Source: CAVQBJ01 sp963724405
Lineage (GTDB): Bacteria; Actinomycetota; Thermoleophilia; Solirubrobacterales; Solirubrobacteraceae
Direction: 5' to 3'
Length of the DNA: 64,000 nucleotides
NCBI GenBank assembly: GCA_963724405.1
Contig: CAVRUQ010000012.1
Location: forward strand, 496,001 to 560,000
The position numbers were made by a program, and so were the translations under genes. The notes under the pieces were generated by a model. It saw nothing but the letters and a program-made list of their open reading frames with translations, was not told the DNA's origin and did no database searches. Shown in pieces: positions 47,789-56,967 of the stretch; the stretch's first letter is position 1; each line of letters opens with the position of its first letter.

Positions 47789-50191
47789 ATGGCACTCCTC
47801 GCCTGCTGGGTCGCGTTTCCGCTCATCCTCGTCGTCCTCGCCGACGGGGCGGGCACGCTCGTCGCGCGCGCGTCGGGTCGCGACCTCCCCGCCGGCGTGC
47901 GCCTCCCGTGCGGGCTCGCGCTGATCATCGCGGTGATGGATCTCGCGACCCGCACGGCGACGACGGCCCGGCTCGCGGTGCCGGCGGCCGTCGCGCTCGG
48001 CGTGGCCGGACTCGCGCTGACGGCGCGCGAGCGGCTGCGGTCGGCGGGGCGTCGATTCGCCCCGCCGCGACCGACTCCCGACGCGCTCGCGGCGGCGCTC
48101 GTGTTCGCCGTCTACGCCGCCCCGGTGGTGCTCTCGGGCGAGGCCACCTGGGCGGGCTACATCAAGCTCGACGACACGGCGACGTGGCTTGCCCTCGTCG
48201 ACCGCGCCCTCGAGCACGGCCGGACGCTCACCGGGCTGCCGATCTCGACCTACCGGGAGGTCCTCGCGCACTATCTCGTCGTCGGCTATCCGATCGGCGC
48301 GTTCCTCCCGGTCGGCCTCGGGCACGCACTCCTCGGGCAGGACGCCGCCTGGCTGACCGACCCCTGGATGGCGACGATGGCCGCGATGCTGACGCTCGCC
48401 CTCGCGCGCATCGCGCGCCAGGCGCTTCCCGACGCGCCGCGGTGGCAGCCGGCGGCGATCGCGGCCCTGGCCGGCCAGGCCGCGCTCCTGTACGGCTACT
48501 ACCTGTGGGGCGGTATGAAGGAGCTCGCCGGCGCGTTCCTCGTGGCCGCGTTCGCGGTCACGGCTCCGCTGCCACTGGAGGGAGAGCGGCGCTTGCGCGC
48601 GACGCTGCCCGCGCTCGTCGTCCTGTGGGCGCTCGTGGCGGCGCTCACCCCCGGCGGGCTCGTGTGGGCCGGGCCGGGGGCGGTGCTCGCGTTGTTCGCG
48701 ACGCTGGTCGTACGGCGGGGCCTGCCGCGCCCGCCTCCCGCCGTCGCCGCGGTCGCGCTCGCGGCGCTGGCGCTGGGCACGTATCTCGTCCTGCGCCCCG
48801 GCGGCTTCGTGGAGCAGTTCCATGGGGTGCTCGAGGGCGGAAACGAGCTCGGCAACCTGGTCGCGCCGCTGAGCCTCCTCCAGCTCGCCGGGATCTGGCC
48901 CTCGCAGGACTTCCGCTACGCCCCCTCCGCGCTGACGCTCACCCACGTGCTGATCGGACTCGCGCTCGCCGGCGCCGCCGGTGCGCTCGTCGTCGCCCTG
49001 TTGCGATCGCGCCTGGAGCTGCTGCTGTACGCCCTCTGCACGCTCGTCGGCGCCGGGCTCGTGTTCGCGATCGCCTCGCCGTGGCTCGGAGGCAAGGCGC
49101 TGGCCACCGCCTCGCCGGCGATCCCGCTGCTGGCGCTGGTCGGCGCCGCGCTGCTCGCCGCGCGCCAGCCGCGCGTCGACCGGGCCTTCGGCGCCGGGCT
49201 GGGCCTGCTGCTCGCGGCCGGGATCGTGTGGTCGAACGTCCTCGGCTACCACGGCGCGAGCCTCGCCCCGCGCGAGCAGTACGCCGAGCTGTCCGCGATC
49301 GGTCAGCGGATCGCCGGCGAGGGCCCGACGCTCATGACCGAGTACTCGCCCTACGGGGCGCGCCACTTCCTGCGCGACGCCGATCCCGAGTCGGCCTCCG
49401 AGCTGAGGGACCGGCCCGACCTGCTCATCACCGGCCAGGAGCTCGGCAAGGGCTCGACCGCCGACATCGACGAGTTCCAGCTCGCCGGCGTTCTCGCGTA
49501 CCGCACCATCGTCCTGCAGCGCTCCCCCACGCTCAGCCGTCCGCCCTCGGCCTACCGCCTGGTGTTCGAGGACCGCTGGTGGCAGGTGTGGCAGCGACCG
49601 GCGCTGATCTCGCCGCCGATCATCGCCCACCTGCCGCTCGGCGACGAGATCGCGCCGGGGGCGGTCCCGGCCTGCTCGAGCGTCGTCGCGCTCGCCCGCC
49701 AGCCGGGCGTCGCCGCCCTCATCGGCGCCCCGGTGCGAAACCCGGTCGTCGTGGCGGCCTCGAGCGGCACCCACCCGCCGAGCTGGAGCACCGGCAGCCC
49801 CTTCCTGTCGCTGTCCGGCCCGGGCACGGCGAGCATCCCGGCCACGGTGCCGGCCACCGGCCGCTACTCGGTGTGGCTCGGGGGACCGATCCACGCGCCG
49901 ACGACGATCACCGTCGACGGTCGCGCGGTGGGCTCGGCCGTGGACGAGCCGCAGGAGGGGGGGCAGTACGTCCCGTTCGGCGACATCACCCTGACCGCCG
50001 GCGCGCACGTCGTGCAACTGCGCCGCTCGCGCGGCCTGCTGTTCCCCGGCACCGGCGGATCGCCGGACGTCGTCGGCCCGCTCGCGCTGCGCCTCGACGT
50101 GCCCAACCCGCCGCTCGTGCGCGTGCCGGCGGCCGACGCGACGCGCCTGTGCGGGCGGACGCTCGACTGGGTGGAGGCGGTCGGCGCTTGA
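47789..50191 (+). CDS. Giant multi-span membrane protein, GT-C glycosyltransferase-like (paralogue 1)
   Basis: An 800-residue membrane protein with about 12-13 hydrophobic spans up to about residue 500 and an external C-terminal region. After the third or fourth span the outer loop has KLDDTATW, an Asp-Asp that fits the catalytic acidic pair of GT-C glycosyltransferases using lipid-linked sugars. PIGAFLPVGLGHALLGQD and YGYYLWGGMKEL are shared with paralogue 2. Residues about 660-780 form a beta-rich domain (GRYSVWLGG, TAGAHVVQLRRS) like carbohydrate-binding modules. It is a candidate for building or modifying a cell-wall glycan; the sugar is unknown. The ATG is 13 bp after the upstream gene. 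Confidence 0.78.
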   Translation: MALLACWVAFPLILVVLADGAGTLVARASGRDLPAGVRLPCGLALIIAVMDLATRTATTARLAVPAAVALGVAGLALTARERLRSAGRRFAPPRPTPDALAAALVFAVYAAPVVLSGEATWAGYIKLDDTATWLALVDRALEHGRTLTGLPISTYREVLAHYLVVGYPIGAFLPVGLGHALLGQDAAWLTDPWMATMAAMLTLALARIARQALPDAPRWQPAAIAALAGQAALLYGYYLWGGMKELAGAFLVAAFAVTAPLPLEGERRLRATLPALVVLWALVAALTPGGLVWAGPGAVLALFATLVVRRGLPRPPPAVAAVALAALALGTYLVLRPGGFVEQFHGVLEGGNELGNLVAPLSLLQLAGIWPSQDFRYAPSALTLTHVLIGLALAGAAGALVVALLRSRLELLLYALCTLVGAGLVFAIASPWLGGKALATASPAIPLLALVGAALLAARQPRVDRAFGAGLGLLLAAGIVWSNVLGYHGASLAPREQYAELSAIGQRIAGEGPTLMTEYSPYGARHFLRDADPESASELRDRPDLLITGQELGKGSTADIDEFQLAGVLAYRTIVLQRSPTLSRPPSAYRLVFEDRWWQVWQRPALISPPIIAHLPLGDEIAPGAVPACSSVVALARQPGVAALIGAPVRNPVVVAASSGTHPPSWSTGSPFLSLSGPGTASIPATVPATGRYSVWLGGPIHAPTTITVDGRAVGSAVDEPQEGGQYVPFGDITLTAGAHVVQLRRSRGLLFPGTGGSPDVVGPLALRLDVPNPPLVRVPAADATRLCGRTLDWVEAVGA

Positions 50192-50286
50192 GGGGTACCC
50201 GTGCGATCATCCGCGCCATGCGGGTCGACGAGGGGCGCGTGCTCGCCACGGCGGGCGGGCACGGCGGCTAGGGACCGACGATCGAG

Positions 50287-53109
50287 ATGCTCGGCGCCTG
50301 GGTCGTGTACCCGCTGATCGTGCTCGCGCTCGCGACCGGCGCGGGCGTGCTCGTGCAGCTCGCGGCCGGGCGGCCCCTGCCATCCGCGGTTCGGCTGCCC
50401 TGTGGAGTCGCGCTCGTGATCGCGGTCATGGACCTCTGCACGCGCGCGACGGCCACCGCGACGCTCGCCATCCCGGCCGCGGTCGTGGTCGGCCTCGCCG
50501 GGCTCGCGCTCGGTCTCGCGCCGATCCTGCGCTCCGACGACCGCCGCGCCGCCCTGGCCGCGCTGCGACCGGGTGCCGGCGCGGCCGCGGCCCTCATCGT
50601 GTTCTGCGTCTACGCCGCTCCGATCGTGCTCTCCGGCGAAGCGACCTGGGCCGGGTACGACAAGCTGAACGACACGTCGATCTGGCTCGCCATCGTCGAC
50701 CAGGCGCTCGCCCACGGGCGCACTGTGTCCGACCTCGCGCCGTCGACGTACTCGATACTCCTGTCCCAGTACCTGACCGTGGGGTACCCGATCGGCGCGT
50801 TTCTCCCGCTCGGCCTCGGGCATGCCTTGGCCGGCCAGGACATCGCCTGGCTGGTCGATCCGTGGATGGCCTTCAACGCCTCGGTGCTTGCCTTCACCCT
50901 GTACGGAGCAGCTCGACGGGTACTGCCCCGCGCGCCGTCGTGGCAGGCCGCGCTGCCCGCCGCGGTGGCGGCCGGGTCGACGCTGCTGTACGGGTACTAC
51001 CTGTGGGGCGGCGTCAAGGAGCTCGTCGCCGCGGCGCTCATCGCCGGGGCGGCCGTGGCCGCACCGCTGCCGCTGCGGGGAGAGCACCGCGTGCGCGCGG
51101 CCGTTCCGCTGCTCGTCGTCGTCTGGGCGCTCGTGGCCTCGCTCAGTCCGGGCGGCCTCGTCTGGATCGGTCCCGGCGGGCTCATCCTCGTCGGGCTGCT
51201 TGCGCTGCGCCCGCGGGTGGCGTGGCTGACGGCCGGTGCCGGCCGGCCGCTCGCGGGCAGCGCCGTCCCGGCCGCAGCCGCGAACGCAGTCGTCGCCGCG
51301 ACCACGGCGGCCGGGACGACGTCCGCGCTCGAGGGTTCGGCCACCGCGGCGGCGGCCAAGGCGGCGTCGACCCCGCGCGGCGCGGGCGGCGGTGGCGCGG
51401 CGCCGCGCGGCAAGGGCGATCGGACGGCGAGCGCGACCAACCCCAGTTCGCGCGACAAGCAGCGTCCGATGACCCGTGAGAAGCAGCAGCGCTCGGGCCC
51501 CCGGCGCGCGGCCGGGGGGAAGGGCCGTCCCGCTTCGGGCGGACGGGCGCAGCGCGGCGCCCGCGATCGCGCGCCGGCACCCCCGGCCCGGCCCGGGGCC
51601 GCGGCGGCGATGCGCGAGCGCGCGCTGGTCGTCACCCGTGCCGTGCGGGCGCAACCGCCGGCGCGACTGGCGGTCGCGGGCGGCGTCGTGGTCGTCGGCC
51701 TCGGGCTGGTGCTCCTGCTGCGCCCGGGCGGGTTCGTCGAGACGTTCCAGGGCACGCTCACCGGCGGCACGCAGCTCGGTGCCCTCGCCAAGCCGCTCAA
51801 CCCGCTGCAGCTGGCGGGCATCTGGCCCTCGGGGGACTTTCGCTACGCGCCCTCCCAGCGGGTGGTGACCTACCTGCTCATCGCGGTCGTGCTCGGCGGC
51901 GCGGCGTTCGCCCTCGCCGTGTCGGTGCGGCGCGGTCGTTGGGAGCTCGTCGCCTACGTTCTGTTCGCGCTCGCCGGCGCCGTCCTCGTCGTCCTGTTCG
52001 GCTCGCCCTGGATCGCGGCCAAGGCGCTCGCCTCCGCCGCGCCGGCGCTGCCCTTCGCGGCGGTGGCCGGGGGCCTCCTGCTCGCCCGCCGCCGCGCGAT
52101 CCCCGGCGTGCTCGTGGTCGCGCTCGTCGTAGCCGGTGTCATCTGGGGCGATGCGCTCGGCTATCACGACGTGAGCCTCGCGCCCCGCGACCTGTACGCG
52201 TCGCTCGCGGACACCAACTCGAGCGTGGACGGGCAGGGCCCGACGTTCATGACCGAGTACTCGGTGTACGGCACGCGCCACTTCCTGCGCGCCGGCGACC
52301 CCGAGGATCCCCAGGATGTCCGCAGCCGACTCGACCCGCTCGGGAACGGCCAGGTCGTGCCGCGGCCGGACTACGCCGATCTGGACGAGTTCCAGCTCGC
52401 CTACGTGCTGCAGTACCCGACGATCGTGCTGCAGCGTTCGCCGGTCAACACGCGCCCGCCCGAGCCGTATCAACTCGTCCTGCGCAATCGCTACTGGGAG
52501 GTGTGGCAGCGTCCGCCGGCGGTGACACCGCCGATCGTGTCCTACCTGCCCGTCGGCGATCTCGGCTCCGGACTGACCCCGGGCGCCGTCCCGTCGTGCC
52601 GCAACGTGCACGCGCTCGCGCGCGCGGCCGGCGTGTCCCAGCTCGTCGCCGCGCCCGCCACCAACCCGATCGCCGTCAACGCGGCGACCGGGGCCCACCC
52701 GTCCGGCTGGACCCTCGGCACCCATCTGTCGATGCACGGCAGCGGCAGCGCGCGGATCCCGGTGAACGTCCCGACGGCGGGCCGCTACTCCGTCTGGCTG
52801 CAGGGCTCGGTCCAGGTGCCGACGTCGATCTCGGTCGACGGCCGTCTGGTCGGCACGGCGAGCGACGAGAACGAGCAGCTCGGGCAGTTCGTGTCGTTCG
52901 GCGACGTCACCCTCGCCGCCGGCATGCACGTGGTCCTCGTGCGGCACAGTCCGAGCGTGCTCGCTCCCGGCAGCGGCGTGTCCGACATCGTCGGCCCGCT
53001 CGTGCTCGCGCCGGTCGCCCCCGCCCCGGCGCTCGTCACGGTGCCCGCGTCGGCGGCCGGCACCCTCTGCGGCCGGACGCTCAGCTGGATCGAGGCGCTC
53101 GGCGCGTAG
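50287..53109 (+). CDS. Giant multi-span membrane protein, GT-C glycosyltransferase-like (paralogue 2)
   Basis: A 940-residue paralogue of the gene before it, sharing order and motifs throughout, from EATWAGYDKLNDTSIW through the TTYLL- and MTEYSVYG-type segments to the C-terminal beta domain (GRYSVWLQG, AAGMHVVLVRHS). Two differences stand out. The acidic pair seen as Asp-Asp in paralogue 1 is Asn-Asp here. A basic, low-complexity insert of about 140 residues (about 315-455, rich in Ala, Gly, Arg, Pro) lies in a loop between spans, probably on the cytosolic side. Loss of one Asp may mean a different donor, or a non-catalytic partner. The gap to paralogue 1 is 95 bp. Confidence 0.78.
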   Translation: MLGAWVVYPLIVLALATGAGVLVQLAAGRPLPSAVRLPCGVALVIAVMDLCTRATATATLAIPAAVVVGLAGLALGLAPILRSDDRRAALAALRPGAGAAAALIVFCVYAAPIVLSGEATWAGYDKLNDTSIWLAIVDQALAHGRTVSDLAPSTYSILLSQYLTVGYPIGAFLPLGLGHALAGQDIAWLVDPWMAFNASVLAFTLYGAARRVLPRAPSWQAALPAAVAAGSTLLYGYYLWGGVKELVAAALIAGAAVAAPLPLRGEHRVRAAVPLLVVVWALVASLSPGGLVWIGPGGLILVGLLALRPRVAWLTAGAGRPLAGSAVPAAAANAVVAATTAAGTTSALEGSATAAAAKAASTPRGAGGGGAAPRGKGDRTASATNPSSRDKQRPMTREKQQRSGPRRAAGGKGRPASGGRAQRGARDRAPAPPARPGAAAAMRERALVVTRAVRAQPPARLAVAGGVVVVGLGLVLLLRPGGFVETFQGTLTGGTQLGALAKPLNPLQLAGIWPSGDFRYAPSQRVVTYLLIAVVLGGAAFALAVSVRRGRWELVAYVLFALAGAVLVVLFGSPWIAAKALASAAPALPFAAVAGGLLLARRRAIPGVLVVALVVAGVIWGDALGYHDVSLAPRDLYASLADTNSSVDGQGPTFMTEYSVYGTRHFLRAGDPEDPQDVRSRLDPLGNGQVVPRPDYADLDEFQLAYVLQYPTIVLQRSPVNTRPPEPYQLVLRNRYWEVWQRPPAVTPPIVSYLPVGDLGSGLTPGAVPSCRNVHALARAAGVSQLVAAPATNPIAVNAATGAHPSGWTLGTHLSMHGSGSARIPVNVPTAGRYSVWLQGSVQVPTSISVDGRLVGTASDENEQLGQFVSFGDVTLAAGMHVVLVRHSPSVLAPGSGVSDIVGPLVLAPVAPAPALVTVPASAAGTLCGRTLSWIEALGA

Positions 53110-53119
53110 GCGCCGTGCG

Positions 53120-53842
53120 TCAGTGCACGCCGAGGACGAGCAGCAGCCGGTTCAGCGGCGGAAGCACCTCGGCGCCGACAGCTCGCTGGTAGGCGGCGGC
53201 GCGCTGCTCGGTCTGCGCCGCGATGCGCGCGTCGGCGCTCGTCACGTACGGTGCGAGCGCATGCGCCGGGATCGCCGAGGCCTGCTGGTTCGCGTCGGCG
53301 GTCACGTCGGCGTTGAACGCGCGGGTCGTGCCCGGCACCGTGCGGTAGCCGCTCGCCGCCCACGCCCGCAGATCGGCGCACACGTCGGGCGTGCCCAACC
53401 GCGCGTACCCGAGCACGGCGCCGGCGAAGCTCCCGACGGCACGCGCGACGGCGGGATCGCTCCACAACAGCGACCCGACGGCCCGCACGAACGCGAGCAG
53501 CGCGGGGCGCGTGGGCCCGATCAACGCCAGGCCGACCGCCCCGCTCACCTCGCCCCCGAGTGCCTGCGCCTCGGCGCCGGTCATCGGCGCGTGGGCGAGG
53601 ACCCCCTGACAGCCGTGCCCGACGGCGGCGACGTAGCGATCGACCGCCGCGACGCCGGGCGCGAGCGCCGCCTGGCGAGCTCGGATCATCGCGTCGTAGT
53701 CGCTGATGAGCGCGTGCGTCGAGCTGACGTCGACCGTCGATGCGCGCGCGGTGGCCGCGAGACCGCAGGCGAGGACGACCGCCGCGAGCGTCGCGGCGAG
53801 CAGCCGCGGCACGGGTGACGGGAGGGTGGGGACGAGGAGCAA
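53120..53842 (-). CDS. Secreted protein of unknown function, 240 residues
   Basis: A Sec signal (about 12-34, LLAATLAAVVLACGLAATARA) leads a mostly helical, Ala-rich exported domain with four Cys that may pair (CQGVL, VCADL). No family recognised. The start is TTG at 53842: GGAGGT lies 6 nt upstream, a near-ideal Shine-Dalgarno, and no ATG or GTG gives the complete signal peptide. It converges on paralogue 2, whose stop is 10 bp away. Confidence 0.75.
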   Translation of the reverse strand: MLLVPTLPSPVPRLLAATLAAVVLACGLAATARASTVDVSSTHALISDYDAMIRARQAALAPGVAAVDRYVAAVGHGCQGVLAHAPMTGAEAQALGGEVSGAVGLALIGPTRPALLAFVRAVGSLLWSDPAVARAVGSFAGAVLGYARLGTPDVCADLRAWAASGYRTVPGTTRAFNADVTADANQQASAIPAHALAPYVTSADARIAAQTEQRAAAYQRAVGAEVLPPLNRLLLVLGVH

Positions 53843-53911
53843 GAGAGACCTCCGGCCCGGTCCATCGGAAGCGAGACGGTGAACTTGAGCGGCGCGCGCG
53901 CGCGATCGGCC

Positions 53912-54328
53912 TCAGGGCAGGCCAATGCGCCGGAGCACGTCCACCTGGGAGATTGGATCAAGGAGGAACACGAGGCAGATCGCGCCGAGCGCGAGCGCGA
54001 TGTTGCGCTGGGCGACGCGGCCGCCGCGCTCCTCGCCGTACGCGCGCAGCCCGCACACGATGAGCCCGATGAGCGGCGCGAACAGCGTCACGAGCACGAG
54101 CACCGCAACGGCCAGCACATCGGCCCCGGCCGGGTGCGAGCCCGGGCCCCAACGGCCGCTCGGCAGGACCGGCCGCCGGCGCGAACCCGTGTGGCGGCCA
54201 GGATCGAGGTCCGCACCACACAGCGCGCAGCCGGCGGCGAAGGGCGACACGCGCTCGCCGCAGTTCGGACAACGGTTGACGTCGCGTCGCACCACGTCAA
54301 CTGACAGCATCCGGACCACCGTGTTCAC
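53912..54328 (-). CDS. Zinc-ribbon membrane protein
   Basis: A 138-residue protein with a zinc ribbon (RCPNCGERVSPFAAGCALCGADL, two CxxC pairs, about residues 19-41), a basic linker, and two membrane spans (about 68-88 and 105-122). Such proteins often act as small membrane sensors or assembly factors, by inference. The GTG at 54328 overlaps the stop of the antiporter gene as GTGA and implies coupled translation; the ATG at 54310 is the alternative start. Confidence 0.7.
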   Translation of the reverse strand: MNTVVRMLSVDVVRRDVNRCPNCGERVSPFAAGCALCGADLDPGRHTGSRRRPVLPSGRWGPGSHPAGADVLAVAVLVLVTLFAPLIGLIVCGLRAYGEERGGRVAQRNIALALGAICLVFLLDPISQVDVLRRIGLP

Positions 54329-55404
54329 GCGACGAAGAAGACGACGCCGATCACGGCGTACAGCGCGATGAGCTGAACGCCCTCGAACCACGTGGTCTCG
54401 CCGTCGGACACGAGCGCGGTCGTGACGATCCCGGCCACGAGCAGGGCGGCGATCTCGTACGGGTTGAACACCATGGCCATCGGCGCCGGCCCGACGACGT
54501 AGGAGGCGAGCACGAGCACCGGGGCGACAAACAGCCCGACCTGCGCGCTCGAGCCCACCGCGATCGTGACGGCGAGGCTCATACGGTCGCGCGCCGCGGC
54601 GAGCACGGCGACGTAGTGCTCGGATGCATTGCCGACGATCGCGACGACGAACGCGCCCACGAAGAACGGCGACAGCCCGATCGCGTGCGACGCATCGACG
54701 ATCGAGGAGACGAGCACCTCGCTCATCACCGCCACGGCGATCGCCGCACCGGCGAGGGTGAGCACCGAACGACGAACCGGCCAGGCCGCGCCCACCTCGT
54801 CGCCGTCCCGGGACGGGTTGAACACGTCGCGATGCGTCCGCAGCGAGAAGAACAGCCCGGCGGCATAAGTCGCGATCAGGATGAGCGCGACGGCCACGGA
54901 CACGCCGTTGATGTCCCCGGGGAAGGCCTCGCGCTTGATCGACACGCCGGGCAGCGGCAGGTGCCGGGCGAGCACGATCGTGGCCGGCAGGGTGAGCGCG
55001 ACGACGGTGAGCAGCAGCATTCCGGACTGCGTCTGCGCGAGCGTGCGGTCGAACGTCTGGCGGGTGCGCCCCCACCCGCCGGCGACCATGGCGGCGCCGA
55101 GCACGAGCAGGGCGTTGCCCACGACCGAGCCGACGATCGACGCCTTGACGACCTCCTGCAGGCCGTCCCCGAGCGCGAACAGCGCGATGATGAGCTCCGG
55201 GGCGTTGCCGAAAGTGACGTTGACCAGGCCGCCGAGGCCGGGGCCCGAGCGGGCGGAGAGCTGCTCGGTCGCGTCGCCCATCAGCGCGGCGATCGGCACG
55301 ATGGCCGCGGCCGCGGTGACGAACACGATCGTCGCCGAGGCGCCGGCCGCGTCGAGCGCGAGCGCGATCGGAATGAACACGCCCAGGCGATAGACGGGCC
55401 TCAT
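54325..55404 (-). CDS. cax: Calcium/proton antiporter (CaxA/ChaA type)
   Basis: A cation/H+ exchanger of the CaCA superfamily, 359 residues with about 11 spans. The two alpha-repeats carry the ion-binding motifs GNAPELI (66-72) and GNASEH near residue 262, with conserved Glu. The acidic surface loop between the halves is short. It should export Ca2+ or other divalent cations. The ATG lies 9 nt after TAGCCT on the minus strand (55414-55419). The zinc-ribbon gene downstream overlaps by 4 bp, so they may work together. Confidence 0.9.
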   Translation of the reverse strand: MRPVYRLGVFIPIALALDAAGASATIVFVTAAAAIVPIAALMGDATEQLSARSGPGLGGLVNVTFGNAPELIIALFALGDGLQEVVKASIVGSVVGNALLVLGAAMVAGGWGRTRQTFDRTLAQTQSGMLLLTVVALTLPATIVLARHLPLPGVSIKREAFPGDINGVSVAVALILIATYAAGLFFSLRTHRDVFNPSRDGDEVGAAWPVRRSVLTLAGAAIAVAVMSEVLVSSIVDASHAIGLSPFFVGAFVVAIVGNASEHYVAVLAAARDRMSLAVTIAVGSSAQVGLFVAPVLVLASYVVGPAPMAMVFNPYEIAALLVAGIVTTALVSDGETTWFEGVQLIALYAVIGVVFFVA

Positions 55405-55511
55405 GGGAACGACAGGCTACGAGTTGGCGGGGTCAACTCGCCGAGGAAGCCCGGCCGCCGTCCCGCCGGCTCGGACGGCCGGCGCGCCGCGCGGCCTGAT
55501 ATGACGGGCCC

Positions 55512-56081
55512 GTGTCCCGCGCCGGCGTGAATCGAGAGCGGATCGTTGCCGAGGCGGCGCTGATCGTCGACGACGTCGGGCTCGATCACCTGACCCTGGC
55601 CGACGTCGCTCGTCGGTTGGGCGTCACCCTGCCCAGCCTGTACAAGCACGTGGACGGGCTCGAGGCGGTCAGACGCGAGCTGACGCTGCTCGGGCTGCGG
55701 CAGCTGACGGCCGCCGTGTCGGCGGCCGCCGTCGGGCGCTCGCGCGGCGAGGCCCTGCACGCGATCGCCGATGCCTACCGCGCGTACGCGCGCGCGCACC
55801 CGGGCCTGTGCAACGCGAGCGTCCGCGCGCCGGAGCCGGGCGACGCCGAGCACCTGCAGGCGGCGGCGGCGGCGACCGACGTGCTCGAAGCCGCGCTGTC
55901 CGGCTATCGCGTCGACGGCGACGACGCCGTCGACGCCATCCGCGCGCTGCGGGCCGCCATGCACGGCTTCGCGACGCTCGAGGCGGCGCGAGGCTTCGGA
56001 CTGGCTCGCTCGGTGGACGTGACCTATGCGCGGCTCGTCGACGCGCTCGACGCCGCCTTCGCCGGCTGGTCGCAGGCCTGA
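55512..56081 (+). CDS. TetR/AcrR-family transcriptional regulator
   Basis: A 189-residue one-component repressor. The N-terminal helix-turn-helix is LTLADVARRLGVTLPSLYKHV (about 27-47). The C-terminal ligand-binding domain is of the WHG type (AMHGFATLEAARGFG near 151). The GTG at 55512 is 9 nt after TGATAT (55497-55502). The convergent MBL gene ends 5 bp away, and a candidate palindromic site in that gene's upstream region (56823-56840) could be its target. Ligand unknown. Confidence 0.88.
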   Translation: MSRAGVNRERIVAEAALIVDDVGLDHLTLADVARRLGVTLPSLYKHVDGLEAVRRELTLLGLRQLTAAVSAAAVGRSRGEALHAIADAYRAYARAHPGLCNASVRAPEPGDAEHLQAAAAATDVLEAALSGYRVDGDDAVDAIRALRAAMHGFATLEAARGFGLARSVDVTYARLVDALDAAFAGWSQA

Positions 56082-56086
56082 CGCGG

Positions 56087-56758
56087 TCAGCCGGCCGGCT
56101 CGATCGCCGCCGCCATCGCGGCCGCCGGCGTCTCGACGACGGGGCCGTGACCGGGAGCGAGTCGCGCCGGGTCGAGCGCGAGCAGCCGGCGCGCGCTCTC
56201 GACGTCGGTCGGACGGTCCCAGGTGGCCATCGTCGCGAACGGGAAGCGGGCGTTGGAGCGCGCGCTCGTCGCGACGGCCCCGCCCCACGACGTGAACACG
56301 TCGCCACACAGGAGCGTCCCGTCGCGCGTGTCGAGGTAGGCGAGGTGCCCGGGCGTGTGGCCGGGGCTCGCGATCGCCTGCAGTGAGGCGACACGATCGC
56401 CGTCGTCGATCGTGCGGGTCGGCTTCGTCTTGGCGCCCGGGAGGCTGCCGCGGATCTTCCCCGCCGGCTCGCCGGGGTCGAGCGATTTGTCCTTGGCCAG
56501 CAGCCGCGCATCGCGCGTGGAGATGATCACCTCGACGTCGGGAAGCGCCGCCTTCAGCTCGTCGAGCGACCCGATGTGGTCTCCGTGCGCGTGCGTGAGG
56601 GCGATGCGGACGATCGGGTCGCCGGCCTCGCGGGCGGCCGCCAGGATCTTCTTGGCGCTGTGCGGCATCGTCGTATCGACGAGGGTCAGACCATCGTCCT
56701 CGCGGACGAGATAGGCGTTGACGAAGCCGTAGCGCGTGACTCGAATGAGGTCGGACAA
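56087..56758 (-). CDS. Metallo-beta-lactamase-fold hydrolase (short form)
   Basis: A 223-residue MBL hydrolase. HAHGDH (56-61), SPGHTPGH, LCGDVFT and APGHGPV supply the metal ligands in the usual order. The size and motif fit small-substrate hydrolases such as lactonases or thioesterases; substrate unknown. The start is TTG at 56758, 6 nt after GGAGG, and no ATG or GTG is present before the conserved first strand. It is convergent with the TetR gene. Confidence 0.85.
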   Translation of the reverse strand: MSDLIRVTRYGFVNAYLVREDDGLTLVDTTMPHSAKKILAAAREAGDPIVRIALTHAHGDHIGSLDELKAALPDVEVIISTRDARLLAKDKSLDPGEPAGKIRGSLPGAKTKPTRTIDDGDRVASLQAIASPGHTPGHLAYLDTRDGTLLCGDVFTSWGGAVATSARSNARFPFATMATWDRPTDVESARRLLALDPARLAPGHGPVVETPAAAMAAAIEPAG

Positions 56759-56822
56759 CGAGGGCCTCCGGTGCTCGCGGGTGAAGTGCTCGGGGCGTGG
56801 CCGCCACCGTCTCTGGTAAAGC

Positions 56823-56840
56823 CTACTAACTTGTTGGCTA
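56823..56840. promoter_or_regulatory. Candidate TetR-type operator upstream of the MBL gene
   Basis: An AT-richer patch holds the core AACTTGTT with imperfect flanking symmetry, about 65 bp before the MBL start. On the minus strand TTCACA and TAGGCT about 16 bp apart overlap it and could be its promoter. Binding by the neighbouring TetR is a guess. Confidence 0.35.
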
Positions 56841-56967
56841 CTGTGAATTCCGTCGGCCAAGCGCCGTCGGCGGCACGGAGCTTGCCGGGTGCTTCCGGCG
56901 ACGTATCGGATGGTGCGCCATCGGCTGTTCCGTTGCGCGCGCGAGTCGTCTACGATCCGCGACCGAC

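Noticed and set aside
50218..50271. A 17-codon open frame in the gap between the two giant membrane protein genes
   Set aside because: No Shine-Dalgarno or promoter box, and no attenuator-like structure beside it. It could be a leader peptide but nothing supports that.
49864..52947. A 1027-codon open frame antisense to paralogue 2 of the membrane proteins
   Set aside because: Shadow composition (runs of Arg, Gly, Asp, His) without membrane or domain signals; the plus-strand protein has coherent spans and paralogy.
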